From the NCBI GenBank assembly GCA_031551775.1, contig JAVBND010000021.1:5420-69419 (forward strand): a DNA stretch of 64,000 nucleotides. The letters are read 5' to 3'. Below the pieces are notes generated by a model, which searched no databases, had not been told where the DNA came from, and saw only the letters and a program-made list of their open reading frames with translations. This DNA is from Anaerozeibacter sp031551775 (GTDB taxonomy: Bacteria > Bacillota > Clostridia > Christensenellales > Aristaeellaceae). Both the position numbers and the translations under genes were made by a program. Positions 25,010-33,918 of this stretch are shown one piece after another. Each line of letters starts with the position of its first letter. The stretch's first letter is position 1.

Positions 25010-26320
25010 ATGCGGTCTCTTTGGATTGACACGGCTGCCATGGGACATTTTCCATCGCTTGAAGGCGACAAAAAAACCGATGTGCTGATCATCGGCGGCG
25101 GTATGGCCGGTCTTTTGTGCGCGCGCCTTTTGGCGGACGCGGGGGTAGATGTCATCGTTCTTGAAGGCGGTCTCATAGGGCGCGGCACGACCGGAAACAC
25201 CACCGCCAAATTGACCGCGCAGCACGGCCTGATGTATGACAGGCTCACCAAAATGCGGGGGCGTGAAAGCGCGGAGCAATACCACGCGGCGATGAGCGAA
25301 GCGCTTGAGCGATTCCGCAAAATGGCGCAAGGCATCGCCTGCGACTTTGAGGACAAGCGCTCATTTGTATACGGGCTTAAAAACCGCGAAGCGCTCGAGC
25401 GCGAGGTGCGCGCCGCGCGCGCGGCAGGAGCCAAGGCCTCCTTCGTGCCCGAAGTCCCGCTGCCGCTTAAAGTCAAGGGCGCGGTTTGCTTTGAGAACCA
25501 GGCGCAGTTTCACCCGCTCAAGTTCCTGTCGGGCATGTCCATTGGGCTGAACATATACGAGCACAGCTTTGTACATACCTTGCGCGGCGATCTCGCCCTG
25601 ACAAGGCGCGGCTCGATCAGGGCGCAAGCCATCATTGTGGCGACGCATTTCCCGATCCTCAACCGCATCGGCCAATATCCCCTCAAGATGTACCAGCACC
25701 GCTCCTATGTGGTGGCGCTCGAAGGCGCGGCCGATGTCGGCGGCATGTACGTGGACGAGGCGGAAAACGGACTGTCCTTTCGAAATTACGGGGATCTTTT
25801 GCTGATCGGCGGCGGCGACCACCGGACGGGGCGCGCCGGCGGCGGCTGGGCGGAGCTTGACGCGTTTGCGGAAGCCAACTACCCGTTCGGGACCGAGCGT
25901 TACCGCTGGGCGGCGCAGGACACCATGTCGCTTGACGCCGTTGCCTACATTGGCCGCTACGCGCGCGGCGCGCTGAACCTCTTCGTCGCGACCGGCTTTA
26001 ACAAGTGGGGCATGACCGGCTCCATGGCCGCCGCGATCGGGCTTTATGGCCTGGTGAGCGGCAAGGCGCCCGATTGGCTGAATGTGTTCAACCCCGAGCG
26101 CGGCATGATGGGCAAGCAGCTTTTTCTCAACGCCGCGCATTCGGCTCTGGGTCTTATAAACCCCATTCCCAGGCGCTGCACGCACTTGGGCTGCGCGCTT
26201 TCCTGGAACGGGGCCGAGCACAGTTGGGATTGCCCTTGCCACGGTTCGCGCTTTGACCAATGCGGTCACGTGCTCGAAAACCCCGCCATGCGTCCGCGCG
26301 GGCAGGATAACGAGAATTAG
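25010..26320 (+). CDS. FAD-dependent oxidoreductase with C-terminal Rieske [2Fe-2S] domain
   Basis: A 436-residue DAO-type flavoprotein: FAD-binding GGGMAGLLCARLLADAG near residue 29, GNTTAKLTAQHG, and a C-terminal Rieske cluster motif CTHLGC...CPCHGSRF (about 385-410) with the Cys-x-His and Cys-x2-His ligands complete. The layout is the same as YhfW-type proteins of Bacillota. It is presumably a cytosolic redox enzyme passing electrons between a substrate, FAD and the iron-sulfur cluster; the substrate is unknown. GAGGTG lies just before the ATG. It ends 19 bp from the convergent histidine kinase gene. Confidence 0.92.
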   Translation: MRSLWIDTAAMGHFPSLEGDKKTDVLIIGGGMAGLLCARLLADAGVDVIVLEGGLIGRGTTGNTTAKLTAQHGLMYDRLTKMRGRESAEQYHAAMSEALERFRKMAQGIACDFEDKRSFVYGLKNREALEREVRAARAAGAKASFVPEVPLPLKVKGAVCFENQAQFHPLKFLSGMSIGLNIYEHSFVHTLRGDLALTRRGSIRAQAIIVATHFPILNRIGQYPLKMYQHRSYVVALEGAADVGGMYVDEAENGLSFRNYGDLLLIGGGDHRTGRAGGGWAELDAFAEANYPFGTERYRWAAQDTMSLDAVAYIGRYARGALNLFVATGFNKWGMTGSMAAAIGLYGLVSGKAPDWLNVFNPERGMMGKQLFLNAAHSALGLINPIPRRCTHLGCALSWNGAEHSWDCPCHGSRFDQCGHVLENPAMRPRGQDNEN

Positions 26321-26339
26321 GGCATAGTGTCAACAAGCC

Positions 26340-27761
26340 CTAGCCCTCGAGCGCCCCGGTAAAGTCAAACAAAAACGCCGTGCCTTCCCCTGGCGAACTT
26401 TGAACCGCGACTTCGACCCCGTGCCTGAGCGCGACTTGCTTGACGATTGAAAGGCCGAGGCCGGTGCTGCCCGCGTCGCCCGTGCGGCCCAGGCGGTTGT
26501 AGCGCTCGAAGATGTGCGGAATGTCTTCCGCCCTCATGCCGCGCCCATGGTCGCGTATGGTGACGATGGGCGCGGCCGGTTCCATCTTCATCTCAACCGC
26601 TTGACCGGGCGCGGAATACTTGACCGCGTTGTCAATCACGTTCATCAGCATTTGCCGAAGCCGCCCGTAATCGCCCGTTACGCGGTAGTCCCTGTCCGGC
26701 TCCTGCGAATAAAACCCAACGCCTTGGCCGCCGGCCAACCTGGTTGCGCTCATCGCCACGTCCGACATAAGTTCGGTCAGGCTCATCGCCTTTTTGTCAA
26801 AGGAAAACGAAGCGCTCTTGAGCCTGGACCATTCGAGCAAGTCCAGCACCAAGGCCTTCAGGCCGCCCGCTTCGCGCTCAATCTGCGCAAGGTAGCTGGC
26901 CTTTTTTTCATCGGTATCGACCACACCGTCCTTTGCGGCTTCAATGGACGCGCAAATGACCGTCACCGGCGTCTTGAGTTCATGGGAGACCTCCGACAGG
27001 AAGGCTTCCTGCTCCTTGCGCAATACCTCGCGCTGCACCTCCGCCTTTTGCATGCCTTCGGCCATCCCGTCAAGCGTCCGGGCCAAATCGCCCAGCTCAT
27101 CCCCGCGCGCAAGCTCAGAACGCGCCGCGTAATCCCCGCCGGACAAAAGCCGCGCCACCGTTTGAAGCCGCCTGAGCGGGCGCGTGAGCAGGTTCATCAT
27201 AAAGATGGCAAGGCCGCCCGCGACCAGCAAGCCCAGAACGCCTGAGACCAGCATGGTTTGAATGCTGGTCACCTCGGCGTCGCCAATCATCGTGGAATCG
27301 GTCTTGAGCATCAGCGCGCCGCCCGCCGCTTCCATGGGTACGGCGGCATAAATGTAGAGCTTGCCGTCTTCCTCAAGCCTGAACACATCCTCCGCGCCGC
27401 CGAGCGCGCGCTCCACCGCTTGGGCGACACGGGGCTTCAGGTCGCCGAGCGCCTTCTCGCACAAGTTCCCCGACGCGTCCAGACAGTGGAACGCGCCGTC
27501 CCGATCTATGAGGCCAAGCTTGCCGTGGGTTACGTCCTCAAGCGCGTACAGGTATTCGCGGTTGCCGTCCGCCTGATCAAAGGGGCGGGTTTTTCCGTAG
27601 TGTTCGGCTATATTGGCGGCGTCGTTCCTGACCACGGTTTGATGGTGCGCGAGGTTGGCTTCCTTGGTCATGGCGTGGTAAATCGCCGTGATCAGAAGCG
27701 CATAGACGATCAGGAGCAGGCTGGTCACCGCGAGAAGCTTAAGAATCATGTGCTTCTTCAT
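26340..27761 (-). CDS. Membrane sensor histidine kinase
   Basis: A 473-residue kinase with a membrane segment at about 8-30, an extracytoplasmic sensor of roughly 135 residues, a second segment at about 165-190, a HAMP domain, then the H box FLSEVSHELKTPVTV (about residue 255), N box NVIDNAVKYS, and G boxes DHGRGMRAEDIPHIF and STGLGLSIVK. It is expected to phosphorylate the response regulator whose gene overlaps its start by 4 bp. The signal is unknown; neighbouring genes encode exported flavoproteins. Confidence 0.96.
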   Translation of the reverse strand: MKKHMILKLLAVTSLLLIVYALLITAIYHAMTKEANLAHHQTVVRNDAANIAEHYGKTRPFDQADGNREYLYALEDVTHGKLGLIDRDGAFHCLDASGNLCEKALGDLKPRVAQAVERALGGAEDVFRLEEDGKLYIYAAVPMEAAGGALMLKTDSTMIGDAEVTSIQTMLVSGVLGLLVAGGLAIFMMNLLTRPLRRLQTVARLLSGGDYAARSELARGDELGDLARTLDGMAEGMQKAEVQREVLRKEQEAFLSEVSHELKTPVTVICASIEAAKDGVVDTDEKKASYLAQIEREAGGLKALVLDLLEWSRLKSASFSFDKKAMSLTELMSDVAMSATRLAGGQGVGFYSQEPDRDYRVTGDYGRLRQMLMNVIDNAVKYSAPGQAVEMKMEPAAPIVTIRDHGRGMRAEDIPHIFERYNRLGRTGDAGSTGLGLSIVKQVALRHGVEVAVQSSPGEGTAFLFDFTGALEG

Positions 27762-28447
27762 GCTTTCAGCACCTCAAAGGCGTAACCGACGCCCCATACG
27801 GTCTTGATTTCAAACAAGGGATGCGGATGTTCGTCTATCTTGGCCCGCAGGCGCTTGATGTGGGTATCGACCGCGCGGTCGCTCCCGATGTGCTCATACC
27901 CCCATACCATGGTCAGGAGGTTGTCGCGCGTAAACACGCGGCCCGGCTTTGACGCGAGCGTCCACAGCAGTTCGAGCTCCTTGCGCGTCAGGATCACCCG
28001 CTTACCGGCAAGCATAGCCGTTTGCTGGGGCAGGCTGATCACGAGCTGCGCAATCGACAGCGTCTCCTCCGACCCGGCCTGTGGTACGCGCCGAAGCGCC
28101 GCGCGGATGCGCGCCATAACCTCATTGGGGGAAAAAGGCTTCACGATATAATCATCCGCGCCCAGGTCCAGCCCCGCCACGCGGTCTCGGTCTTCGTTTC
28201 TGGCTGTGATCATCAAGATTGGAGCGCTTGACACGGCGCGCAAACGCTTGAGCACCTCCACGCCGTCGATTCCCGGCAGCATGACGTCGAGCAGCACCAG
28301 GCACGGCTGATGCCTGACGAAAAGTTCAAGCGCCTCTTCCCCTGTGCGCGCGATGAGCGGCGAGTAACCCTCCTTGCGCGCATAGTCGGACAGGATGGTC
28401 AAAATCGATTCGTTGTCGTCAACGATCAAGATGGGCTTCACGCGCAT
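27758..28447 (-). CDS. OmpR/PhoB-family response regulator
   Basis: A 229-residue regulator with a receiver domain (acidic pocket ILIVDDNES, phosphoacceptor Asp in LVLLDVMLPG, conserved Lys in DYIVKPF) and a winged-helix DNA-binding domain (LTRKELELLWTLA, RAVDTHIKRLRAKID, VWGVGYAFE). The start is ATG at 28447 after AAGGCGAGG; a GTG one codon earlier is possible. It is the first gene of a two-gene operon with the kinase. Divergent from it is the exported FMN-binding protein gene, a likely target. Confidence 0.96.
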   Translation of the reverse strand: MRVKPILIVDDNESILTILSDYARKEGYSPLIARTGEEALELFVRHQPCLVLLDVMLPGIDGVEVLKRLRAVSSAPILMITARNEDRDRVAGLDLGADDYIVKPFSPNEVMARIRAALRRVPQAGSEETLSIAQLVISLPQQTAMLAGKRVILTRKELELLWTLASKPGRVFTRDNLLTMVWGYEHIGSDRAVDTHIKRLRAKIDEHPHPLFEIKTVWGVGYAFEVLKA

Positions 28448-28630
28448 CACCTCGCCTTAGATATCGCATGGATCATATCACATCCATTTCCCATATAACA
28501 GCACATTCGCACGACTCTTGTGAAAATTTCTTCGAATGATAAAAAGTACATCATTTCGCCATAAATCGAACCTATTCTATGCCTCATGGTAAAACCCAAT
28601 CGATACATTTTGAAGGAGGCAGGTTTACTC

Positions 28631-30301
28631 ATGAAGAAGCTGTTATCTGTGGCCTTGTGCGTGGCGCTATCGGCGCTGTGCGCCTGGGCGTCAGCCGAGG
28701 TTAGGACCGGCGCGGCCAGGGGATTTGGCGGCGAGGTCAAGGTCAACGTGACGGTCGAAGGCGGCGCGATCACGGCGGTCGCCGCCATTGGCGAATCCGA
28801 GACCAACGGGATCGGTTCGCGCGCGATTGCGGAATTGCCCGCAGCGATCGTGCAAGCGGGCAGCGCCGACGTCGATGGCGTGAGCGGCGCGACGGTTACT
28901 TCAGCCGCAATTGTGCGCGCGGTCAAGAACGCGCTCGACCCCGAAGCATTCCCCTATGAGGCCGAAGCCAAGGCCGCAGAAGAGGTTCAGGCGCTCCTCA
29001 AAGCCGAAGCGTCGTTGGGCTTTGGCGTTGTGTCCTCCGGCCGCATCGGACCCGGCAAGGACGACACCGACGCCCAGGTTTATTCCATCAACCAGGTCAT
29101 GGCAAGTGCAATCTTTGACGGCGAAGGCCGCGTGCTGCGCGCCTACATCGACCAGGTGGAAGTGGCAACCCCCAACTACGACGGCGATTCCATGCCCCAT
29201 TTCTCGGGCTTCCCAGGCCAGACGGCGTACAACAACGACGCCGATCACGACGAGAAAATCGACTCCGTGATCGAGCCTAGCGAAGAAACCTTCTTGAGTG
29301 AAATTGCAAGCTGGACCACCAAGCGCGAGCGCGGCGACGGCTACCGCATGGCGACCGGCTCCTGGTCTAGCGAGATGAACGCCTACGAACAGCTCTTTCA
29401 AGGAAAAACCGTGGACGAGATCAAGGCGTGGTACCTGTCCTACTGCTCGGACATCAACGGCCGCCCGCTCAAGGCCGACAGCGCAAATGAGGCCGATCAG
29501 GCCAAGTACGCGGCGCTGAACGATGCCGCGAAGCAAATGCTGGCCGATGTGGTCTCCTCTGCGACCATCAGCCTGAACGACAGCCACGGCGACATCGTGG
29601 GCGCGATTGAAAAGGCTTACGCGAACCGCCGCCCGCTCGCTCAACTGCGCGCCACGTCCATGGGCCAAGCGGTGCTGCCCTCGGGCCGCGTCGGACCGGG
29701 CAAGGACGACACCGACACCCAGGTGTACTCGATCAACGAAGTGCATGTGACCGCCCTGTTTGATGAGGAAGGCCGCGTCGCCGCGCTCACCATCGACGAG
29801 ACCGAGACCGCGACCCCCAACTACGACGGCGCGTCCATGCCGCACTTCACCGGCTATCCGGGGCACGGCGGTTACAACAACGACGAGAACCACGATGAGA
29901 AGGTGGACGGGACGCTTGAGCCGACCGACGAAAGCTTCCTCGGTGAAATCTCCGGCTGGACCACCAAGCGCGAGCGCGGCGAAGACTACCGCCTGACCAC
30001 CGCCAGCTGGGCAAGCGAAATCGATCGCTACGAGAAGCTCTTCACCGGCAAGACGGTCGAGGAGATCAAGGCGTGGTACGCATCCTACTGCTCGGACGTC
30101 AACGGCCGCCCGCTCAAGGCCGACAGCATAAACGAGGCCGATCAGGCCAAGTACGCGGGATTGAACGAAGAAGAAAAGGCCATGCTGGCCGACGTCGTAT
30201 CCTCGGCAACCATCAGCCTGAACGACAGCCACGGCAACATCGTCGGCGCGATTGAGAAGGCTTACGCGAACCGTTTCCCCATCGATTTGACGGTCGGATA
30301 A
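28631..30301 (+). CDS. Exported FMN-binding protein with two tandem ~215-residue domains
   Basis: A 556-residue protein with a signal peptide (MKKLLSVALCVALSALCAWASA), an FMN-binding domain (about 25-105) with the flavinylation-type motif DGVSGATVTS, then two homologous copies of about 215 residues. Each copy has the elements GPGKDDTD, PNYDG.SMPHF, WTTKRERG, YCSD.NGRPLKAD and ends with DVVSSATISLNDSHG, itself similar to an FMN-attachment motif. The repeat is also visible in DNA with a period of 645 bp. It may carry one or more covalent FMN groups outside the membrane, as in flavin-based electron transfer; this is inference. GAAGGAGG lies upstream of the ATG. Confidence 0.85.
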   Translation: MKKLLSVALCVALSALCAWASAEVRTGAARGFGGEVKVNVTVEGGAITAVAAIGESETNGIGSRAIAELPAAIVQAGSADVDGVSGATVTSAAIVRAVKNALDPEAFPYEAEAKAAEEVQALLKAEASLGFGVVSSGRIGPGKDDTDAQVYSINQVMASAIFDGEGRVLRAYIDQVEVATPNYDGDSMPHFSGFPGQTAYNNDADHDEKIDSVIEPSEETFLSEIASWTTKRERGDGYRMATGSWSSEMNAYEQLFQGKTVDEIKAWYLSYCSDINGRPLKADSANEADQAKYAALNDAAKQMLADVVSSATISLNDSHGDIVGAIEKAYANRRPLAQLRATSMGQAVLPSGRVGPGKDDTDTQVYSINEVHVTALFDEEGRVAALTIDETETATPNYDGASMPHFTGYPGHGGYNNDENHDEKVDGTLEPTDESFLGEISGWTTKRERGEDYRLTTASWASEIDRYEKLFTGKTVEEIKAWYASYCSDVNGRPLKADSINEADQAKYAGLNEEEKAMLADVVSSATISLNDSHGNIVGAIEKAYANRFPIDLTVG

Positions 30302-30337
30302 GGCAGATGGTGTTTACCCGAGTTAGCGTGGGTGGAT

Positions 30338-30378
30338 TTTGCGGGATTTTTGCGCCAGACAAGGCGCTTTCCCGCAAG
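30338..30378. terminator. Nested hairpin between convergent genes
   Basis: Outer stem TGCGGGA/TCCCGCA (30340-30346 with 30370-30376) encloses inner stem GCGCC/GGCGC (30352-30356 with 30363-30367). It lies between the FMN-binding gene and the ABC permease gene. Without a long T run it is a probable bidirectional terminator or a dispersed palindrome. Confidence 0.55.
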
Positions 30379-30424
30379 AATACTCATCGTACTTCAAGGG
30401 GAAGCAACGCTGTCCGGCGTGAAA

Positions 30425-31270
30425 TTACTTGATCGAACCAACCAACAAACCCTTGATCATGTACTTTTGAAGGAACAGATAGACGATGACTGCGGGCAGG
30501 ACCGATAGGATCAGCCCCGCGAGTTGCGTGGTGGGCTGAGATGCGTTGCGCTGCACCAGCGATACAAGCGCCACCATGACCATTTGACGGTTGCTCGACG
30601 ACAGGTACAGCATGGGCGTGAGCAGATTGTTCCAAAACCCGATAAAATTAAAGATCACAATGGTCGCTACCGCCGACATGCTCAGTGGCACAATTACATG
30701 CCGCACCGTCATAAAATAGCCCGCGCCGTCTATGCGGCTGGATTCCACCAGCTCGTCCGGAATGCCCATCATCGCCCCTCGCGCGAGCAGGATTGCGGCC
30801 GGAACCCCGCCGGCCAGGTACGACAGGATCACGGACCAGTAGTTGTCGATGAGTCCAAATTTTGAGAACATCACAAAGGCTGGGATCATGGAGACCTGGC
30901 TGGGCAAAAATATTGTTGAGATAATGGCCAGATATACGATGTTTTTGCCGCGAAACCTGAGCTTGGCAAATGCGTAGCTGGCAAACACCGCAAACAGCAC
31001 CAGCAGCACAGTCGAAGCAATCGTAACGATCAACGTGCTTCTGAAGTATTGAAAGATGTTGAAATTTGAGATGACCATGCGAAACTGGTTCAGGTTGAAT
31101 GAAGCGGGCAGGCTAAACTGGTTTCGGTAATACGCCTCCTTGGTTTTTAGCGCGTTGATCAACATGAAGAAGAGCGGATAAAAAAACGTGATCGTCATCA
31201 CGCACATCGCGGAAAAGACAAGTGCCATCACAAAGGCGGATTTGCGGTCCGCAAAATGGTTTCGTTTCAT
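30425..31270 (-). CDS. ABC sugar transporter permease (MalG/CUT1 type)
   Basis: A 281-residue inner-membrane permease with six predicted membrane segments and the EAA loop that docks the ATPase (DELVESSRIDGAGYFMTVRHVIVPL). The first segment, FFYPLFFMLINALKT, is typical of MalG-like CUT1 permeases. The ATG at 31270 lies 6 bp beyond the upstream permease stop at 31276, with GGAG inside that gene. It is the last gene of the importer operon; no ATPase gene is present, as usual when a shared MsmK-type ATPase is encoded elsewhere. Confidence 0.96.
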   Translation of the reverse strand: MKRNHFADRKSAFVMALVFSAMCVMTITFFYPLFFMLINALKTKEAYYRNQFSLPASFNLNQFRMVISNFNIFQYFRSTLIVTIASTVLLVLFAVFASYAFAKLRFRGKNIVYLAIISTIFLPSQVSMIPAFVMFSKFGLIDNYWSVILSYLAGGVPAAILLARGAMMGIPDELVESSRIDGAGYFMTVRHVIVPLSMSAVATIVIFNFIGFWNNLLTPMLYLSSSNRQMVMVALVSLVQRNASQPTTQLAGLILSVLPAVIVYLFLQKYMIKGLLVGSIK

Positions 31271-31275
31271 GTCAA

Positions 31276-32184
31276 TCAACCGCTCCAATCATCGGATTTG
31301 TTCGCTACGCGCATCTGAACCAACGTCACCAGGCCCACGATTGCCATCAACACAACCGCGATCGCGCATGCGTAGCCGAATTCGCTGCCGCCCATGAATG
31401 CCTTGGCATAGATCATGTAATCGACCGTGGTGGTCTCATAGCCCGGCCCGCCCTTGGTGATCGAAAACACCATGTTGAACAGGCCCGTAAAGCACCACAG
31501 CACCGACACGACGCACGAATATTCCACCGTGCGCACCAAGAGCGGCAACGTGATTTTAAAAAGACGCGTCCAGTATCCGGCGCCATCGAGCTTAGCGGCC
31601 TCATACACCGACGTGGGAATCTGAGACATGCCGCCCAGGAACAGCATCCCTTGCCATCCGATGTTGACCCACACCATGCAGATTACGATCACCGCCAGGC
31701 CGCTCCAACGTGAACCAAGCCAGTCGAGCGCCAGCGCGCCCAAGCCCATCGAGCGCATGATTTGGTTCAGCGGGCCATTGTAACTAAAAAACACCACGAA
31801 CAGATATCCGATCGTGAGCGTAGAGATAACCTGCGGCAGGTAGTAGCACGAGCGGAAGAACTTCCAGCCGGGCATCTCCTCATACAGCAGCACCGCCACA
31901 ATCAACCCCAGAAACAACTGCAACGGCAGATAGCTCAACAGCACCAGGTTGTTGACGAGCAGCGTCCAGAACTGGCTGCCGCCCAAAATCGTCTGATAGT
32001 TCCGAAGTCCGATAAAATCGCTTCGGAACAACCCGTCCCAATTGGTAAAACTCTTGATAATGCCCGTCACCATCGGATAGCCTCTTATGGCGATCAGGAG
32101 GATCAGCACCGGCAGCACTGACAGCCAACCCTGGCGGTTTTCACTTCGGGTCAGATTGGGCGCCGTCCTTGGCTTCGCAACCAT
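31276..32184 (-). CDS. ABC sugar transporter permease (MalF/CUT1 type)
   Basis: A 302-residue permease with six membrane segments and the EAA loop SVYEAAKLDGAGYWTRLFKITLPLL. The N-terminus (GWLSVLPVLILLIAIRGYPM) matches MalF/UgpA-like proteins of CUT1 systems. GGGAGGGG precedes the ATG at 32184. It lies between the solute-binding protein gene and the second permease; an intercistronic stem-loop separates it from the former. Confidence 0.96.
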   Translation of the reverse strand: MVAKPRTAPNLTRSENRQGWLSVLPVLILLIAIRGYPMVTGIIKSFTNWDGLFRSDFIGLRNYQTILGGSQFWTLLVNNLVLLSYLPLQLFLGLIVAVLLYEEMPGWKFFRSCYYLPQVISTLTIGYLFVVFFSYNGPLNQIMRSMGLGALALDWLGSRWSGLAVIVICMVWVNIGWQGMLFLGGMSQIPTSVYEAAKLDGAGYWTRLFKITLPLLVRTVEYSCVVSVLWCFTGLFNMVFSITKGGPGYETTTVDYMIYAKAFMGGSEFGYACAIAVVLMAIVGLVTLVQMRVANKSDDWSG

Positions 32185-32204
32185 TTCATCACCCCTCCCA
32201 TTCG

Positions 32205-32240
32205 GGGGCGGCAATCCACCAGCAGCGGATTGCCGTCCCC
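32205..32240 (-). other. Intercistronic stem-loop after the solute-binding protein gene
   Basis: A 13-bp stem (32205-32217 with 32227-32239), loop about 9 nt, with one mismatch. Such hairpins after binding-protein genes commonly raise their transcript level relative to the permeases, by transcript stabilisation or partial termination; here it lacks a T run. Confidence 0.65.
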
Positions 32241-32264
32241 GGAGCATGGACTCGCGAAATACGG

Positions 32265-33587
32265 TTATTTGGCGGCTGCAGCCTGCGCAGCGGTAGCATC
32301 CAGCGCCAGCGCGCTTTCAAGCGGCGTTATCGTGCCGATCACCGCCAGGCCCGTTTGTTTGTAGTAGTCGTTCATCACGTCGGACTGCATCGAGTTGTCG
32401 TTCCAGGGAAACAGGTTCTCTGCGGTGACGGCCAGCATCTTCTCGTACACCGGCCTCCCGGCCCAACCGATATCCTCCGCGGTGATATCGGTGCGCTGGG
32501 GCAGTTTGGATTGCATCACGCACATGTCGATCGCGTTTTTCTTGCTGGAGAAAAAGGACAGGAAATCCACCGCGAGTTGCGGGTCCTTGCAACTGGATGT
32601 TACGCACAGCGCCTGACCCACGCCGCCAATGGTGGCGTTCTGGTAAGGCACGTCATCGACAAAGTTGGGCGCTATGAAGATGCCCACTTTGTCCTCGCCC
32701 ATTTGGGTGATGGCGGTTGAGACCATACGGTTTGCCGCAACCAGCATCGCGGCGTCCCCCATGAAGAACACCATTTCCGCGTCGGGGATGCTCATATAGT
32801 CCTTGTTTAGGATGCCTTCTTTGTACATGTCGGCCATCAAGGCGATCGAACTGAGGTAGCCCTCATCGTCGGCAAACTTTGTGAGGCCAAGGCTGTTGCT
32901 GGTCACGCGCTCGGGGCCGGATTGCTGCGTCCACCAATTGCCAAAGGAAAACATGAACGCGCCGTTCCAGCCTCCATCGCGGGCCACAATGGGCTGAATG
33001 CCCGCTGCTTGAATCTTGCGCATCGCATCCATAAACTCCTGCGCGTTCTTGGGCCTGCCTTCGCCCTCGAGATCCACACCCGCCTGAGCCACCAAGTCCT
33101 TGTTGTAGATCAGCAGGCCCAGTTCAGCGCCGGCTGCCGGATAGCCATAGATCGCATTGTTCACATCAAGGTCGTGCGCCAGCGCTTCCCAACCGATGAT
33201 CATCTCGCGATCCTCTTCGGGAATCAGATCCTTGATGTCCATAAGCACGTCGCTGAGCGTGGTCACCAAGTAGCCGGAAAAGATGTTCGCGATGTCGGGC
33301 GCGTTCTTGGCCAGTGTAGCGGCCTTGAGCTTGTTCTGCAATAGGTTTTGGTCGCGCTCAAGGACCATCTCAATCTTGACACCCGGATTGGCCGCCTCGA
33401 ATTCACGGCAGATGCGCGAAATTGTCCACTGATCCTCGGGGGTCTCCATCTCCTCCGGCGAGACCAGCGCGTACTGCCAGATGGTGAGCGTACGCTCCTC
33501 CTGAGCCAGCGCCGTGAGTGAACCGGCGCTCACCATAATGAGCGCTACTGCCAATGCGATAACCAGAATCCTCCTGATGCGTGACAT
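32265..33587 (-). CDS. Extracellular sugar-binding protein of ABC importer
   Basis: A 440-residue family 1-type solute-binding protein. After a signal peptide (RILVIALAVALIMVSAGSLTALA) the mature part shows the usual pattern: TLTIWQYA, ICREFEAANPGVKIEMV, NAPDIANIFSGY, YGYPAAGAELGLLIYNKDL and AAMLVAANRMV. There is no lipobox cysteine, which is unusual for a Gram-positive binding protein. AAAGGAGGAAAGG precedes the ATG at 33587; the open frame further upstream has no site. The ligand is probably a mono- or oligosaccharide handled by the kinase/isomerase/hydrolase genes next door. Confidence 0.94.
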   Translation of the reverse strand: MSRIRRILVIALAVALIMVSAGSLTALAQEERTLTIWQYALVSPEEMETPEDQWTISRICREFEAANPGVKIEMVLERDQNLLQNKLKAATLAKNAPDIANIFSGYLVTTLSDVLMDIKDLIPEEDREMIIGWEALAHDLDVNNAIYGYPAAGAELGLLIYNKDLVAQAGVDLEGEGRPKNAQEFMDAMRKIQAAGIQPIVARDGGWNGAFMFSFGNWWTQQSGPERVTSNSLGLTKFADDEGYLSSIALMADMYKEGILNKDYMSIPDAEMVFFMGDAAMLVAANRMVSTAITQMGEDKVGIFIAPNFVDDVPYQNATIGGVGQALCVTSSCKDPQLAVDFLSFFSSKKNAIDMCVMQSKLPQRTDITAEDIGWAGRPVYEKMLAVTAENLFPWNDNSMQSDVMNDYYKQTGLAVIGTITPLESALALDATAAQAAAAK

Positions 33588-33634
33588 GTCCTTTCCTCCT
33601 TTTCCTTTGTCGCGTTGTTGTAACCTTACACGCT

Positions 33635-33664
33635 TGTGAACCAGTCTTCCCAAGCCTGTGAACC
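33635..33664. promoter_or_regulatory. Two direct TGTGAACC repeats upstream of the solute-binding protein gene
   Basis: TGTGAACC occurs at 33635-33642 and again at 33657-33664, 22 bp apart, which is about two helical turns. They lie in the leader or promoter region of the importer operon and could bind a regulator; no factor can be named. Confidence 0.35.
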
Positions 33665-33679
33665 CATAGGTTAAGCCAT

Positions 33680-33697
33680 TTGTTCGCATGTGCGGAT
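33680..33697. promoter_or_regulatory. Candidate operator, site 1 (importer side)
   Basis: An 18-bp site, TTGTTCGCATGTGCGGAT, matching the site at 35034-35051 at 16 of 18 positions. Its core CGCAT-GTGCG is near-palindromic. It lies in the divergent control region between the importer operon and the AraR-type regulator gene. Confidence 0.65.
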
Positions 33698-33780
33698 GAG
33701 TTAACACATAGACAATCTATTTTCTGATCCGTCCTTCCGCCCGGCGAAGTCAACGCTTTCCATCTCCTGATAAAATATGC

Positions 33781-33809
33781 TTGCAATCGTGCCGCAAATC
33801 AGTTATACT
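33781..33809 (+). promoter_or_regulatory. Sigma-A promoter for the AraR-type regulator
   Basis: TTGCAA (33781-33786), 17-bp spacer, TATACT (33804-33809). The start codon is about 110 bp downstream, leaving a fairly long leader. Confidence 0.7.
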
Positions 33810-33918
33810 GTGATTGTGTTACGTCATCAGGATAAGCAAGTGCCTAACGAACAATTGCATCTTATCAGCAAAACGCGCATTTGTCAACCTGGAATTTATG
33901 AGAGTTGGAGACAATTTT

